This document shows positions 22,108 through 31,563 of a DNA stretch of 64,000 nucleotides, piece by piece; position 1 is the stretch's first letter; every line of letters starts with the position of its first letter. The notes below the pieces were generated by a model, which searched no databases, was not told the origin of the DNA, and saw nothing but the letters and a program-made list of their open reading frames with translations. The translations under genes were made by a program, and so were the position numbers. The stretch lies in the NCBI RefSeq assembly GCF_000715505.1, contig NZ_JHEH01000003.1, positions 62,001 through 126,000 of the forward strand. Direction: 5' to 3'. This DNA is from Thioclava dalianensis (lineage in GTDB: Bacteria > Pseudomonadota > Alphaproteobacteria > Rhodobacterales > Rhodobacteraceae).

Positions 22108-23712
22108 TTACATCCGGAACACGCCAAAGCGCGTCGGCTCGATCGGGGCATTGAGCGCAGCGGAGAGCGAGAGCGCGAGGACATCTCGCGACTTGCGCGG
22201 ATCAATAATCCCGTCATCCCAGAGCCGCGCCGAGGCATAAAGCGGGTGCGACTGGCGCTCGAACATCTCGATCGTGGGCTGTTTGAAGGCGGCCTCTTCG
22301 GCCTCGGACCACGTGCCTCCGCGCCGCTCGATCCCGTCGCGTTTGACGGTGGCCAGCACCCCTGCCGCCTGCGCCCCGCCCATCACCGAGATCCGGGAAT
22401 TGGGCCAGGACCACAGAAAGCGCGGGCTGTAGGCGCGCCCGGCCATGCCGTAATTCCCCGCCCCGAAGGAGCCGCCAACCAGCATCGTGATCTTGGGCAC
22501 GGAGGTGGTCGCCACAGCGGTCACCATCTTGGCGCCGTGGCGCGCGATCCCCTCATTTTCATATTTGCGCCCGACCATGAAGCCGGTGATATTTTGCAAG
22601 AACACCAGCGGTATCGCGCGGCTTGAGCACAGCTCGATGAAATGGGCGGCCTTTTGGGCGGCTTCTGAAAACAGCACGCCGTTATTGGCGACGATCCCCA
22701 CGGGGCAGCCTTTCACATGGGCAAAGCCCGTCACGATGGTCTCGCCAAAGCGCGGCTTGAACTCGTCAAAGCGCGAGCCATCGACCAGCCGCGCGATCAC
22801 CTCGCGGATGTCATAGGGGGTGCGTAGATCGGCAGGCACGGCCCCCAGGATCTCCTCGGGATCATAGGCGGGCTCTTCGGGGCTTTGCCACTGGACGGTC
22901 TGCGGCCTGGCGCGATTGAGAGACCCCACGGCGCGGCGCGCGAGGGCCAGGGCGTGGGCGTCATCCTCGGCCAGATAATCGGCCACGCCGGAGAGACGCG
23001 TATGCACATCGCCGCCGCCCAGATCCTCGGCGCTCACCACCTCGCCTGTGGCGGCCTTCACAAGCGGTGGTCCCGCGAGAAAGATCGTGCCCTGCTCGCG
23101 CACGATGATCGTCACATCCGACATCGCGGGCACATAGGCGCCGCCTGCCGTGCACGACCCCATGACCACCGCGATCTGGGCGATGCCCTTGGCCGACATC
23201 CGGGCCTGATTGTAAAAGATCCGCCCGAAATGGTCGCGATCGGGAAAGACCTCGTCCTGATTGGGCAGGTTCGCGCCGCCGCTATCCACGAGGTAGATGC
23301 AGGGCAGATGGTTTTCCTCTGCGATCTCCTGCGCGCGCAGGTGTTTCTTGACGGTCATCGGGTAATAGGTGCCACCTTTGACGGTGGCGTCGTTGGCCAC
23401 GACCATCACTTCTTGACCCTGCACCTGCCCGATCCCGGCGATCACGCCTGCGCCGGGGGCTGCGCCGTCATAAAGATCATGGGCCGCCGTTGCACCGATC
23501 TCGAGAAACGGGGTGCCGGGATCGAGAAGCCCTGCCACCCGCTCGCGCGGCGCAAGCTTGCCGCGTGCAAGGTGGCGCTCGAGCGCGGTCGCGCCACCTC
23601 CTGCCGCGGCCTCCTCGGCGGCGCGGCGCACCACGTCCAGCGCCTCGAGATGGGCCGCACGGTTGGTGCGAAACGCCTCGGAGTTTGGCAGCACCTGAGA
23701 GACAAGTTTCAT
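22108..23712 (-). CDS. mccB: Methylcrotonyl-CoA carboxylase, carboxyltransferase beta subunit
   Basis: A 534-residue acyl-CoA carboxyltransferase with two crotonase-like halves. The segments [60 protein letters not shown] and [20 protein letters not shown] are typical of the methylcrotonyl-CoA enzyme. It transfers carboxyl from biotin to 3-methylcrotonyl-CoA together with the alpha subunit. The start overlaps the stop of an LprI-like gene by ATGA, an unusual coupling. Confidence 0.94.
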   Translation of the reverse strand: MKLVSQVLPNSEAFRTNRAAHLEALDVVRRAAEEAAAGGGATALERHLARGKLAPRERVAGLLDPGTPFLEIGATAAHDLYDGAAPGAGVIAGIGQVQGQEVMVVANDATVKGGTYYPMTVKKHLRAQEIAEENHLPCIYLVDSGGANLPNQDEVFPDRDHFGRIFYNQARMSAKGIAQIAVVMGSCTAGGAYVPAMSDVTIIVREQGTIFLAGPPLVKAATGEVVSAEDLGGGDVHTRLSGVADYLAEDDAHALALARRAVGSLNRARPQTVQWQSPEEPAYDPEEILGAVPADLRTPYDIREVIARLVDGSRFDEFKPRFGETIVTGFAHVKGCPVGIVANNGVLFSEAAQKAAHFIELCSSRAIPLVFLQNITGFMVGRKYENEGIARHGAKMVTAVATTSVPKITMLVGGSFGAGNYGMAGRAYSPRFLWSWPNSRISVMGGAQAAGVLATVKRDGIERRGGTWSEAEEAAFKQPTIEMFERQSHPLYASARLWDDGIIDPRKSRDVLALSLSAALNAPIEPTRFGVFRM

Positions 23713-24185
23713 TCGAGGCTCCCTAGCTGACGCAGTTCCAATGCGCGCTGCGCGGTCCGGCTGAGCTGGCAGCTTGCCGCCATCACGCTGCGGATCGTGC
23801 CACCTTCCCAGATCGAATATTCAAGCCCGCAATCCGCGTCACGAAACGCGATCCAAGCGCGCTGTGTCTTGAGCAGCTCATCGGAGAGCGTCTTGCCGCC
23901 CTGCATCACAAGGCGCGCGCGGGCCGCCTTATACTGCGCGTTCAGAAGATCGTCCCAAAGCTGCGTCTCGCCGCTCAGGCACGCCGCGATCCCCGGCGTG
24001 GTACTGCCGCCCGGCTGATCCTCGCAGGCATTCGCGGCATCCCCGATACAGGCGGGCAGCACCGTTTTGGCGTTCTTGAAACAGGCCTGCACGGTGGCCG
24101 GATCGACCGTGGGATCGGCCAAAGCAGAGGTGGCCAATATCGGAGTGGCCAGCGCGAAGACTGCCAAGAGAGAGAGCGATTTCAT
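23709..24185 (-). CDS. Secreted LprI-like protein (DUF1311), first copy
   Basis: A 158-residue protein with a signal peptide ([23 protein letters not shown]) and a C-terminal LprI/DUF1311 pattern: [15 protein letters not shown] then [20 protein letters not shown]. Paired cysteines suggest disulfides in the periplasm. Members include a mycobacterial lysozyme inhibitor, but the role here is unknown. It is first in the mccB operon and overlaps mccB by four bases. A paralogue lies at 25069-25587. Confidence 0.85.
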   Translation of the reverse strand: MKSLSLLAVFALATPILATSALADPTVDPATVQACFKNAKTVLPACIGDAANACEDQPGGSTTPGIAACLSGETQLWDDLLNAQYKAARARLVMQGGKTLSDELLKTQRAWIAFRDADCGLEYSIWEGGTIRSVMAASCQLSRTAQRALELRQLGSLE

Positions 24186-24274
24186 CTTCGGACCTCACTT
24201 TGATGATGAGACGGGACGGGCGGGATGGGCGGCGCAGGGCTGCGGCGGCTTGCCGCAGATACGTTCCCAAAAAG

Positions 24275-24288
24275 TTGATCCACGTCAA
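24275..24288. promoter_or_regulatory. FNR-type box upstream of ompW
   Basis: TTGAT-CCAC-GTCAA matches the FNR/FnrL consensus TTGAT-N4-ATCAA at 9 of 10 defined positions. It lies 59 bases before the ompW start and 90 bases before the divergent LprI-like gene. Control of ompW by oxygen through FNR is known in enterobacteria, so the site makes sense. Which of the two divergent genes it serves is not settled by the sequence. Confidence 0.7.
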
Positions 24289-24346
24289 AGCCTTGGCCTT
24301 TCAAGGGGCGCAGGGTCCGCGACGTGAGAGAGAAAAGGGAAATCCC

Positions 24347-24967
24347 ATGAAACAGAGCATTCTGAGTCTGACGCTGCTGGCGGCCACCACCCTGAGCGCC
24401 GCCCCCGCGCTTGCGCAACAGGCAGGCGACATCACGTTGGGGGTTGGCGTGCATCAGGTGATGCCGCGGTCCGACAATGGCACGCTTTCGGGCGGGCTCA
24501 GTGTCGATATCGGCAATTCCACGCGCCCGACCTTCACCGCTGAATACTTCGTTCGCGACAATCTCGGCATCGAGCTGCTCGCGGCGCTGCCCTTCAAGCA
24601 TTCGGTCAATATTGACGGTCTGGGACAGGTCGGCACCGTCAAGCATCTGCCGCCAGTGATCTCGCTGCAATATCACTTCCCGACGGGCACCAATCTGACG
24701 CCGTTTGTCGGGGCCGGTGTGAACTACACCGCGTTCTTTAGCGAGAAGACCAGCGGCGCGCTTGCGGGCAACAACCTGTCTTTGAAGAACAGCTGGGGCC
24801 TCGCGCTGCATGCCGGGCTTGACTACACGGTCTCCGAGCACGGGTCGCTGCGCACCGATATCCGCTGGATTGATATCAACAGCGACGTCAAGCTCAACGG
24901 CACCAAGATCGGCAAGGTCAAGATCGACCCGGTCGTGGTGGGTGTCGCCTATATCTACAAGTTCTGA
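24347..24967 (+). CDS. ompW: OmpW family outer membrane protein
   Basis: A 206-residue outer membrane beta-barrel. The signal peptide is MKQSILSLTLLAATTLSAAPALA; the mature part has alternating amphipathic strands, the ISLQYHFPTGTNLTPFVGAG segment typical of OmpW, and a C-terminal aromatic end (VVGVAYIYKF). The start at 24347 was chosen for the signal peptide; the frame is open further upstream. It is a lone plus-strand gene inside the minus-strand leucine locus, with an FNR-type box upstream. Confidence 0.93.
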   Translation: MKQSILSLTLLAATTLSAAPALAQQAGDITLGVGVHQVMPRSDNGTLSGGLSVDIGNSTRPTFTAEYFVRDNLGIELLAALPFKHSVNIDGLGQVGTVKHLPPVISLQYHFPTGTNLTPFVGAGVNYTAFFSEKTSGALAGNNLSLKNSWGLALHAGLDYTVSEHGSLRTDIRWIDINSDVKLNGTKIGKVKIDPVVVGVAYIYKF

Positions 24968-25004
24968 GCCAAGGCATGGGACGGGCCACAGGCCCGGCCC
25001 AACG

Positions 25005-25026
25005 GGGCGGCGCTTGCGTGCCGCCC
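25005..25026. terminator. Hairpin between ompW and the second LprI-like gene
   Basis: GGGCGGC (25005-25011) pairs with GCCGCCC (25020-25026) around an eight-base loop, 38 bases after the ompW stop. It is a plausible terminator for these convergent genes, though only two T residues follow on the plus strand. A second small pair, GGGCC/GGCCC, lies at about 24983-24995. Confidence 0.4.
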
Positions 25027-25068
25027 TTGCGCTATATGCGCGCGCCGCGTCGACAGGCCAACCCGGGG

Positions 25069-25587
25069 TCATTGCGATCTCGCCTCCAGCCTGTCGCGCC
25101 GGGCCATAAGCCGGAGCGCCTGCCGCGCCGTGAGGGTCATCTCACATTCCGATCCCGCCGGGCCCGCGCCCGAGCCACCGCCCCAGGTCGTCATCTCATA
25201 GGTGCAGGCAGCGTCGCGAAACGCGACCCAATCGCGCTGCATCTCGCGCAGGGCGGGCACTTGCGGCGGGGCCGCAGAGCCCAGCGATTTCATCTCGGCA
25301 TCACTTGCGCCATCCGTCTTCAGGACCGCCTGATAAGCTGCGTTGAGACGCGCGTCCCAGTCATCGCGCTCCGCGCCAAAGCACATCCCCATCCCGGCAT
25401 TGCTGCTGCCAAAACCGGATTGCGCCATGCAATATTGGGCGCCAACCCCAATGCAGGCCTGCCGCGCCAACCCAACGTTCGCGGCGAGACAGGCATCAAG
25501 CACCTGCGGCGAATAGGGCACTTTTACAGGCTCGCTCCGGGCCGCAGTCGCCGAGAGAAGCAGCACGAGAGGAACGACCCATCTCAT
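25069..25587 (-). CDS. Secreted LprI-like protein (DUF1311), second copy
   Basis: A 172-residue protein with a signal peptide (MRWVVPLVLLLSATAARS) and the same layout as the copy at 23709: an N-terminal cysteine-rich part (LDACLAANVGLARQACIGVG), RLNAAYQAVLK, and REMQRDWVAFRDAACTYEMT. It overlaps the isovaleryl-CoA dehydrogenase stop by ATGA, so it is coupled to a leucine gene just as the first copy is. Function is unknown. Confidence 0.83.
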   Translation of the reverse strand: MRWVVPLVLLLSATAARSEPVKVPYSPQVLDACLAANVGLARQACIGVGAQYCMAQSGFGSSNAGMGMCFGAERDDWDARLNAAYQAVLKTDGASDAEMKSLGSAAPPQVPALREMQRDWVAFRDAACTYEMTTWGGGSGAGPAGSECEMTLTARQALRLMARRDRLEARSQ

Positions 25588-26744
25588 GACGCACTCAGCA
25601 CTTCGCGCCCGATCAGCATCCGGCGGATCTCTGATGTGCCCGCGCCGATCTCCATGAGCTTTGCGTCGCGGAACAGGCGTGAAACTTTGGAATCGTTGAG
25701 AAACCCTGCCCCACCCAAGGCCTGCACCGCCTGATGGGCCTGCACCATCGCCTGCTCGGAGGCGTAGAGCACGGCGGCGGCGGCGTCCTGACGGGTGACC
25801 CCGCCCCGGTCACAGGCCCGCGCGACCTCGTAGACATAGGCCCGCGCGGTGTTCATCGCGACATACATATCGGCGATCTTGGCCTGCATGAGCTGGAAAT
25901 TCCCGATGGGCCGGCCGAATTGCTCGCGCTCGCGGGCATAGGGCACGACCTCGTCGAGGCAGGCCATCATGATCCCGGTGCCGATGCCCGAGAGCACCAC
26001 GCGCTCGTAATCGAGCCCCGACATCAGCACCCGCGTGCCGCGCCCCTCCTCGCCCAACACATTCTCGAACGGAATATCGCAATCATCGAAGAACAACTGC
26101 GCGGTGTTCGAGCCGCGCATGCCGAGCTTGTCGAAATGCGGGCTGGTCGAGAAACCTGCCATGCCCTTTTCGACGATGAAAGCGGTGATCCCGCGCGAGC
26201 CTGCTTCGGGGTCGGTCTTGGCATAGACGATCAGCGTGTCGGCATCGGGGCCGTTGGTGATCCAGTATTTATGGCCATTGAGACGGTAATGCCCGTCGCG
26301 CTTCTCGGCGCGCAGCTTCATGCCCACCACATCCGATCCGGCGCCGGTCTCGCTCATGGCCAGCGCACCGATCTGCTGGCCGGACACGAGGCCGGGCAGG
26401 TATTTGCGCTTTTGCGCCTCGCTGCCGTTGAGCTTGAGTTGATTGACGCAAAGGTTCGAATGCGCCCCGTAGCTCAGCGCGATCGAGGCGGAGGCGCGCG
26501 CGATCTCTTCGGTCGCCACGACATGGGCGAGATAGCCCATATCCGCGCCGCCATACGCCTCGGGCACCGTGATGCCCAAAAGACCCAGCTCGCCCATCTC
26601 GGGCCAGAGCGCGTTGGGGAAGCTGTTGTCGAGATCGGTGCTGGCCGCGATCGGCGCCACACGCTCGGTGGCCCAGCGGCGCACCATCTCGCGCAGGCTC
26701 GCGATATCCTCGCCCAGATCGAACTCCATCGAATGCGCGAACAT
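25584..26744 (-). CDS. liuA: Isovaleryl-CoA dehydrogenase
   Basis: A 386-residue flavin acyl-CoA dehydrogenase oxidising isovaleryl-CoA to 3-methylcrotonyl-CoA, the first committed step of leucine breakdown after the keto-acid dehydrogenase. Segments typical of this subfamily are LGLLGITVPEAYGGADMGYL, ALAMSETGAGSDVVGMKLRA and the C-terminal RRMLIGREVLSAS. The start at 26744 has a strong GGAGG site eight bases upstream and beats an ATG twelve codons upstream. Electrons should go to ETF, not encoded here. Confidence 0.94.
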   Translation of the reverse strand: MFAHSMEFDLGEDIASLREMVRRWATERVAPIAASTDLDNSFPNALWPEMGELGLLGITVPEAYGGADMGYLAHVVATEEIARASASIALSYGAHSNLCVNQLKLNGSEAQKRKYLPGLVSGQQIGALAMSETGAGSDVVGMKLRAEKRDGHYRLNGHKYWITNGPDADTLIVYAKTDPEAGSRGITAFIVEKGMAGFSTSPHFDKLGMRGSNTAQLFFDDCDIPFENVLGEEGRGTRVLMSGLDYERVVLSGIGTGIMMACLDEVVPYAREREQFGRPIGNFQLMQAKIADMYVAMNTARAYVYEVARACDRGGVTRQDAAAAVLYASEQAMVQAHQAVQALGGAGFLNDSKVSRLFRDAKLMEIGAGTSEIRRMLIGREVLSAS

Positions 26745-26765
26745 CCGCTTTCCTCCCTCGCTTAT

Positions 26766-26807
26766 TGAACGCTTGTTCATTTACTCCCGCCAGCCGAGTC
26801 GCGTCAA
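26766..26807 (-). promoter_or_regulatory. liuA promoter with palindromic operator
   Basis: On the minus strand TTGACG (26802-26807) and GTAAAT (26779-26784) are separated by 17 bases. A 14-base palindrome TGAAC-GCTT-GTTCA (26766-26779) lies directly downstream of, and touching, the -10 box. The symmetric TGAAC/GTTCA half-sites resemble TetR-family operators. A repressor binding here would block initiation. No regulator gene is nearby in the window. Confidence 0.55.
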
Positions 26808-26899
26808 GACCCGCGTGAAGATCCGCGTGCGGGCATCGCACCCAAACGGGGCGACGCTCTGGCGATAGGTCTAATCAGGGCTTGAGCGCGCAGGCCCGA

Positions 26900-28078
26900 T
26901 CAGGTGGTGAGGACGTCGCGAATGATCCGGGCGATCTGGGCCACATCAGCTTGCGAGAAGGTCAGCGGCAGGCGCAGATCCAGAAGACCCGCCAGAACCG
27001 CATCGGTGCGCGGCATTGCTTGCGGCGGAGCGTAGCGCCAGCTGTCATGGCGTGAGGTGAACCCGGCGGGCTCGGCGGCACCGAACCATTTCAGCTCGAC
27101 CCCGCGCGCGGCACAGCGCGCCACGATCTCTTGTATCTCGTCCGCCACACGCCCCGGAAGCCGGAACTGGAAGGAGGAGCCGACATAGGCCTCAGCCTGC
27201 GGGCGGGCAGTGAGCGCCACGCCCGGCACATCCGCAAGCCCCGCCTCCATCGCGGCGTAGAGCGCATTCCACCGCGCCACGCGCTCGGGCAGCGTCGCCA
27301 GCTGCGGGCGCAGGATCGCCGCGCGCAAATTGTCCATCCGCCCCGAGACATTGGGCGTGTCGTATTTCAGCTGCGCAAAGGCCTCTGGCGGGGGCGATGC
27401 CAGATGGCGTTCGTACAGCATGTAGCTGCCTGAGAGCAGGATCATCCGGGCCGCCAGCGCGGCGTCATCGGTGACGATCAGCCCGCCCTCGCCCGAATTC
27501 ATGTGCTTGTAAGTCTGGGTCGAATAACAGCCCACCACGCCATGCCGCCCTGAAGGCACGCCTGCCCAAGCCGCCCCCATCGTATGGGCGCAATCCTCGA
27601 TCACCCGCAGCTCATGGGCCTGCGCAATCTCCATCAGCGCATCCATGTCGCAGATATGGCCGCGCATATGGCTGAGCATCAGCACGTCGCCCGCGCGGGC
27701 TTTGGCGGTCAGATCCTCAAGATCGATTGTCAGGTTCTCGGTGGTCTCGACAAAGACAGGCTCGGCGCCAAGTGCCGCAATCGCGCCCGGCACAGGGGCC
27801 AGCGTGAACGCATTGGTCAGCACCCGCGCCCCCGGCCCCACGCCAAGCGCGCGCAGGGCGCAGCCCATCGCATAGCCCCCAGAGGCCACGGCAAGGCAAT
27901 AGCGCGCCCCGGTGAAGGCGGCGAAGGCCTGCTCCAGAAGGGCCACCTCGCCCGCCTCACCGGGGGCCGTGTTATAGCGGTGCAGACGCCCGGAGCGCAT
28001 AACCTCCACGGCCGCCGCGATTGCCTCTTCGCTGATCGGCTCTTGCTGCGTGAAATTGCCCTCGAAACGCTCTGTCAT
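26900..28078 (-). CDS. DegT/DnrJ/EryC1/StrS family aminotransferase
   Basis: A 392-residue fold-type I pyridoxal-phosphate enzyme. GDVLMLSHMRGHICDMDAL, LRVIEDCAHTMGAAW and GCYSTQTYKHMNSGEGGLIV are the family's cofactor segments, with the lysine of TYKHMNSGEGG as the probable Schiff base. Family members aminate keto-sugars, but the substrate here is unknown. No sugar-nucleotide genes are adjacent; instead the stop of an MFS exporter gene overlaps its start by four bases. It may therefore make or modify a small amino compound handled by that transporter. Confidence 0.88.
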   Translation of the reverse strand: MTERFEGNFTQQEPISEEAIAAAVEVMRSGRLHRYNTAPGEAGEVALLEQAFAAFTGARYCLAVASGGYAMGCALRALGVGPGARVLTNAFTLAPVPGAIAALGAEPVFVETTENLTIDLEDLTAKARAGDVLMLSHMRGHICDMDALMEIAQAHELRVIEDCAHTMGAAWAGVPSGRHGVVGCYSTQTYKHMNSGEGGLIVTDDAALAARMILLSGSYMLYERHLASPPPEAFAQLKYDTPNVSGRMDNLRAAILRPQLATLPERVARWNALYAAMEAGLADVPGVALTARPQAEAYVGSSFQFRLPGRVADEIQEIVARCAARGVELKWFGAAEPAGFTSRHDSWRYAPPQAMPRTDAVLAGLLDLRLPLTFSQADVAQIARIIRDVLTT

Positions 28079-29316
28079 ACGATCCCCTTGCGAATGCGCA
28101 GGAAAAGCACCAACGCCACGGCCAAGATAGCACTTGCCATATAGAAGGCCATGTCAGGCGTGCGGATCAGCGCGCCCGGCGCCTGAAACATCGCGAAAAC
28201 CTGCGTGAAGAACAGCGTGCCCAGCAACATCGCAAGGTTCATCACCGCCGAGATCCCACCCTGCAAAGCGCCTTGCGCATCCTCGGGCACGGCGCGCGAC
28301 ATCAAGGCGCTGAGCATCGGATGCACCAGCCCCTCCATGCCGTTGACCACGAGCACCACAAGCACCATTGCAAGACTACCCGAGAGCGCCAGCGCGAGCG
28401 TCATTACAGCCCCAAGCGCCAGCCCGATCATCACCACCCGCGCCTCGCCCAAACGCCGGGCCGCCACCCCCGACAGACCGCCCTCGAATCCGGCGGCGAC
28501 CAGCCCGAAGACCGCCAGCGTCAGCCCGACGATCCCCTCCGACCAGCCAAATTTGGCGATCCCCCAGAACGGCCAGATCGCGGGATAAACCGACGAGGCG
28601 AACAGATAGACGCCCATCACCCCCGCCATCGGCAGCACACCGGGATAGCGGGCAAAGACCTTGAGCGTGCCGAAGGGATTGCAAGCGCGCCACTTCAGCG
28701 GGCGTCTGCGCTCGGGCGGCAGGCTTTCGGGCAGGACGAACCAGCCATAGATAAGGTTGAGCCCTGAAATCGCAGCGGCCACGAAGAATGGCACGCGCGG
28801 CCCCAACTCTCCCAGAAGGCCGCCAAGCGCAGGCCCCAGAACGAAGCCAAGCCCGAAAGCCGCCCCCATCAGCCCGAAGGCGCGGGCGCGATCCTCGGGC
28901 GCGTTCACGTCCGCCAGATAGGCGCTGGCGATAACGAAAGACGCGCCGCACACGCCCGCGAGCAGCCGCCCCACGAAGAGCCACAGGATCGAGGGGGCGA
29001 AGGCGTGAAACAGGTAGTCCACCCCCAGCCCTGCGACCGCCAGCAGCAAGAGCGGACGCCGCCCGAACCGGTCCGAGAGGTTGCCCATCAGGGGCGCAAA
29101 CAGAAACTGCGCAAGGCTGAAGGCTGCAAACATCAGACCGCCGATCTTGCTGGCATGCGCAAGATCGATATGGCCCACCTGCGTGATCAGCTCGGGCAGA
29201 ACGGGCAGGATCAAGCCCAGCCCCACCATATCGAGAAACACCACGATCAGCACAAAAAGCGTCGCGTGGCCCGTCCCGCCGATCTTGTAGCCTCCCTGAT
29301 GCGGGGCCGTCGTCAT
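28075..29316 (-). CDS. MFS transporter, TetA/TCR-like drug:proton antiporter
   Basis: A 413-residue membrane protein with twelve predicted helices. The cytoplasmic loop motif [20 protein letters not shown] is the MFS motif A, and [20 protein letters not shown] is the first helix pattern of the TetA group. It is probably an efflux pump of the inner membrane; the substrate cannot be read. A GGAGGA site precedes the start at 29316. It overlaps the aminotransferase gene by ATGA, so the two are likely functionally linked. Confidence 0.88.
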   Translation of the reverse strand: MTTAPHQGGYKIGGTGHATLFVLIVVFLDMVGLGLILPVLPELITQVGHIDLAHASKIGGLMFAAFSLAQFLFAPLMGNLSDRFGRRPLLLLAVAGLGVDYLFHAFAPSILWLFVGRLLAGVCGASFVIASAYLADVNAPEDRARAFGLMGAAFGLGFVLGPALGGLLGELGPRVPFFVAAAISGLNLIYGWFVLPESLPPERRRPLKWRACNPFGTLKVFARYPGVLPMAGVMGVYLFASSVYPAIWPFWGIAKFGWSEGIVGLTLAVFGLVAAGFEGGLSGVAARRLGEARVVMIGLALGAVMTLALALSGSLAMVLVVLVVNGMEGLVHPMLSALMSRAVPEDAQGALQGGISAVMNLAMLLGTLFFTQVFAMFQAPGALIRTPDMAFYMASAILAVALVLFLRIRKGIV

Positions 29317-29424
29317 CAGCCTTTCCTCCTATGTCCCCCGAATATCCGGGCGCTGCATCCTAGCGGTCGCGGCCCACACCGTTTTGCGCCGCCGCTCTCG
29401 GCAAGATCACGCCGGTCCGAAGGC

Positions 29425-30105
29425 TCAGTCAGCCGCGCCCAACAGCCGCAGGGCCAGTGCGGGCAGATCCTCGTAGCGATCCAGCAGGGCCTCGGGCGCC
29501 AGCCGCTCGATGCCGCGGCCCTCTGGCCCGAAGCTCACCAACACGCTGGGCACCCCCACGACGCGCGCAGTTTCGCGATCGGTCACCGTATCGCCCAGCA
29601 GCAAAGAGCGCGCGACCGTGCCCCCCGCCTGCTCGACGGCCGCGATATAGGGCTCGGGGGCGGGCTTGCGCACCGGCAGCGTATCGGCGCCGATCAGCGC
29701 GTCAAACAGCTCCGCCACGCCCAGCCGCGCCACCAGATCGCGCGCGAGCCCCTCGGGCTTATTGGTGCAGATCGAAGTCGCAAAGCCCTGATTGCGCAGC
29801 GTTTTCACCGCATCTACTGCCCCAGGGTAAAGCCGGGTATATCTATCAATCTCCGCGCCGTAATAACCCAGAAGCGGCTTGTAATCCGCCTCCACCAGCG
29901 CCTCAAGCGCCGCGCCCTCGAGGCCCACCCGCGCATATCCAACCCGCAGCATCGCGCGGCCTCCCTGAAACGCGATCAGCGCATCGTCTTGCGCATCCAG
30001 CAAAGGCGCATGCCCACGGGCGACAAAGCACGCATTCGCCGCCGCGATCAGATCGCCCGAGGTATCGGCCAGAGTGCCATCGAGATCAAACACCACCGTG
30101 CGCAT
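29425..30105 (-). CDS. gph: HAD-family phosphatase, probable phosphoglycolate phosphatase
   Basis: A 226-residue haloacid dehalogenase-fold phosphatase. Motif I is VVFDLDGTLADTSGDLI, motif II is SICTNKPEGLARDL, and the motif III/IV region is RKPAPEPYIAAVEQ plus LLLGDTVTDRETARVVGVPS. The cap domain size and the start match phosphoglycolate phosphatases that remove 2-phosphoglycolate from DNA repair or oxygenase activity. Substrate is by similarity. It is divergent from glmU. Confidence 0.85.
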   Translation of the reverse strand: MRTVVFDLDGTLADTSGDLIAAANACFVARGHAPLLDAQDDALIAFQGGRAMLRVGYARVGLEGAALEALVEADYKPLLGYYGAEIDRYTRLYPGAVDAVKTLRNQGFATSICTNKPEGLARDLVARLGVAELFDALIGADTLPVRKPAPEPYIAAVEQAGGTVARSLLLGDTVTDRETARVVGVPSVLVSFGPEGRGIERLAPEALLDRYEDLPALALRLLGAAD

Positions 30106-30216
30106 CGCGCCCTCCTAATTTTCGGTAACACCGCGAAAAGAAGCGTGAAGACGCAGCCCTTGCGGCGGGGATGCCAATGCGTAAAACGAGGGCGAGCAGA
30201 AGAAAAGGCACGTTCC

Positions 30217-31563
30217 ATGGAAATAGCGCTGATCACCCTCGCGGCGGGGCAAGGTTCCCGTATGAAATCCGACCTGCCAAAGGTGCTCCACGAGATCGGG
30301 CGCGCGCCCCTTCTGGCCCATGCGCTGGCCAGTACGCGCGCGCTTGAGCCCGCGCGTGTGATCGTCGTGGCAGGCCACGGGGCCGAGCCGGTGCGCAAGT
30401 CGGTCGCAAAGTTCGCCCCCGACGCCGAGGTTGTGCTGCAAGACGCGCAGCTTGGCACCGGCCATGCGGTGGCCCAGGCGCTGCCTGCGCTGGCGGGCTT
30501 CGAGGGCCGCGTGATCGTCCTTTACGGCGACACGCCCTTCATTCGCCCCGAGACGCTGGAGCTGATGACGCAGGCCGATGCGGATGTCGTGGTGCTGGGC
30601 TTTGAGGCTGCGGACCCCGGACGCTACGGACGGCTTGTGACGGACGGCGCCGCGCTGGAGCGGATTGTGGAATTCAAGGATGCCACAGATGACGAACGCG
30701 CCATAACGCTTTGCAATTCCGGCGTTATTTCTTGCGATGCCGCTGTCTTGCAAGATCTGGTGGCGGGCCTGTCCAACGACAACGCCGCGCAGGAATATTA
30801 CCTGACCGATATCGTGGCGGGCGCACGCGCGAAAGGGCTCAGCGCGCAGGTCGTGACCTGTGATGAGGCCGAGACGCTGGGCATCAACACCCGCGAAGAG
30901 CTCGCCCGCGCCGAGGCGCAGTTTCAGGCCCGCGCCCGTGCCGAGGCGCTGGCAGACGGCGTGACGATGATCGACCCGGCCTCGGTCTATTTCGCACTCG
31001 ACACCTATCTGGGCCGCGATGTGGTGATCGGGCCGAACGTGGTCTTCGGCCCCGAGGTCACCATTGAGAGCGGCGCGCGGATCGAGGCCTTCTGCCATCT
31101 TGAGGGCTGCCATATCTCGCGCGGCGCGACCGTCGGCCCCTTCGCGCGGCTGCGCCCCGGCGCCGAGCTGGCAGAGGATGTGCATATCGGCAACTTCGTC
31201 GAAGTGAAGAACGCGGTCCTCGCCGAGGGTGTGAAGGTCGGCCACCTCACCTATCTGGGCGATGCCGAGATCGGCGAGCACACCAATATCGGCGCAGGCA
31301 CAATTACCTGCAATTACGACGGCGTCTTCAAGCATCGCACCGTGATCGGTGCCAACGCGTTCATCGGATCGGACACGATGCTCGTGGCCCCGGTCACCAT
31401 CGGCGCGGGCGCGCTGACCGGCTCGGGCTCGGTGATCACCCAAGACGTGCCCGATGCGGCGCTGGCCTTGGGCCGCTCCAAGCAGGTCAACCGCGAAGGC
31501 CTTGCCGCGAAACTGTTTTCCAAGCTGCGCGCCGAAAAAGAGCGCATGAAGAAAGGCTCATAA
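30217..31563 (+). CDS. glmU: Bifunctional UDP-N-acetylglucosamine pyrophosphorylase / glucosamine-1-phosphate N-acetyltransferase
   Basis: A 448-residue cytoplasmic enzyme making UDP-GlcNAc for peptidoglycan and lipopolysaccharide. The N-terminal uridyltransferase has LAAGQGSRMKSDLPKVLHEI; the C-terminal left-handed beta helix has the hexapeptide repeats and the LGDAEIGEHTNIGAGTITCN active-site segment. The start at 30217 (MEIALITLAAGQG) was chosen by family; the open frame extends more than 1 kb upstream as a shadow. The stop is immediately followed by the glmS ATG. Confidence 0.97.
   Translation: MEIALITLAAGQGSRMKSDLPKVLHEIGRAPLLAHALASTRALEPARVIVVAGHGAEPVRKSVAKFAPDAEVVLQDAQLGTGHAVAQALPALAGFEGRVIVLYGDTPFIRPETLELMTQADADVVVLGFEAADPGRYGRLVTDGAALERIVEFKDATDDERAITLCNSGVISCDAAVLQDLVAGLSNDNAAQEYYLTDIVAGARAKGLSAQVVTCDEAETLGINTREELARAEAQFQARARAEALADGVTMIDPASVYFALDTYLGRDVVIGPNVVFGPEVTIESGARIEAFCHLEGCHISRGATVGPFARLRPGAELAEDVHIGNFVEVKNAVLAEGVKVGHLTYLGDAEIGEHTNIGAGTITCNYDGVFKHRTVIGANAFIGSDTMLVAPVTIGAGALTGSGSVITQDVPDAALALGRSKQVNREGLAAKLFSKLRAEKERMKKGS

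Noticed and set aside
29005-30216. The long in-frame extension before glmU
   Set aside because: GlmU begins at 30217 by family; the upstream part overlaps the HAD phosphatase and MFS genes on the other strand and has no domain.
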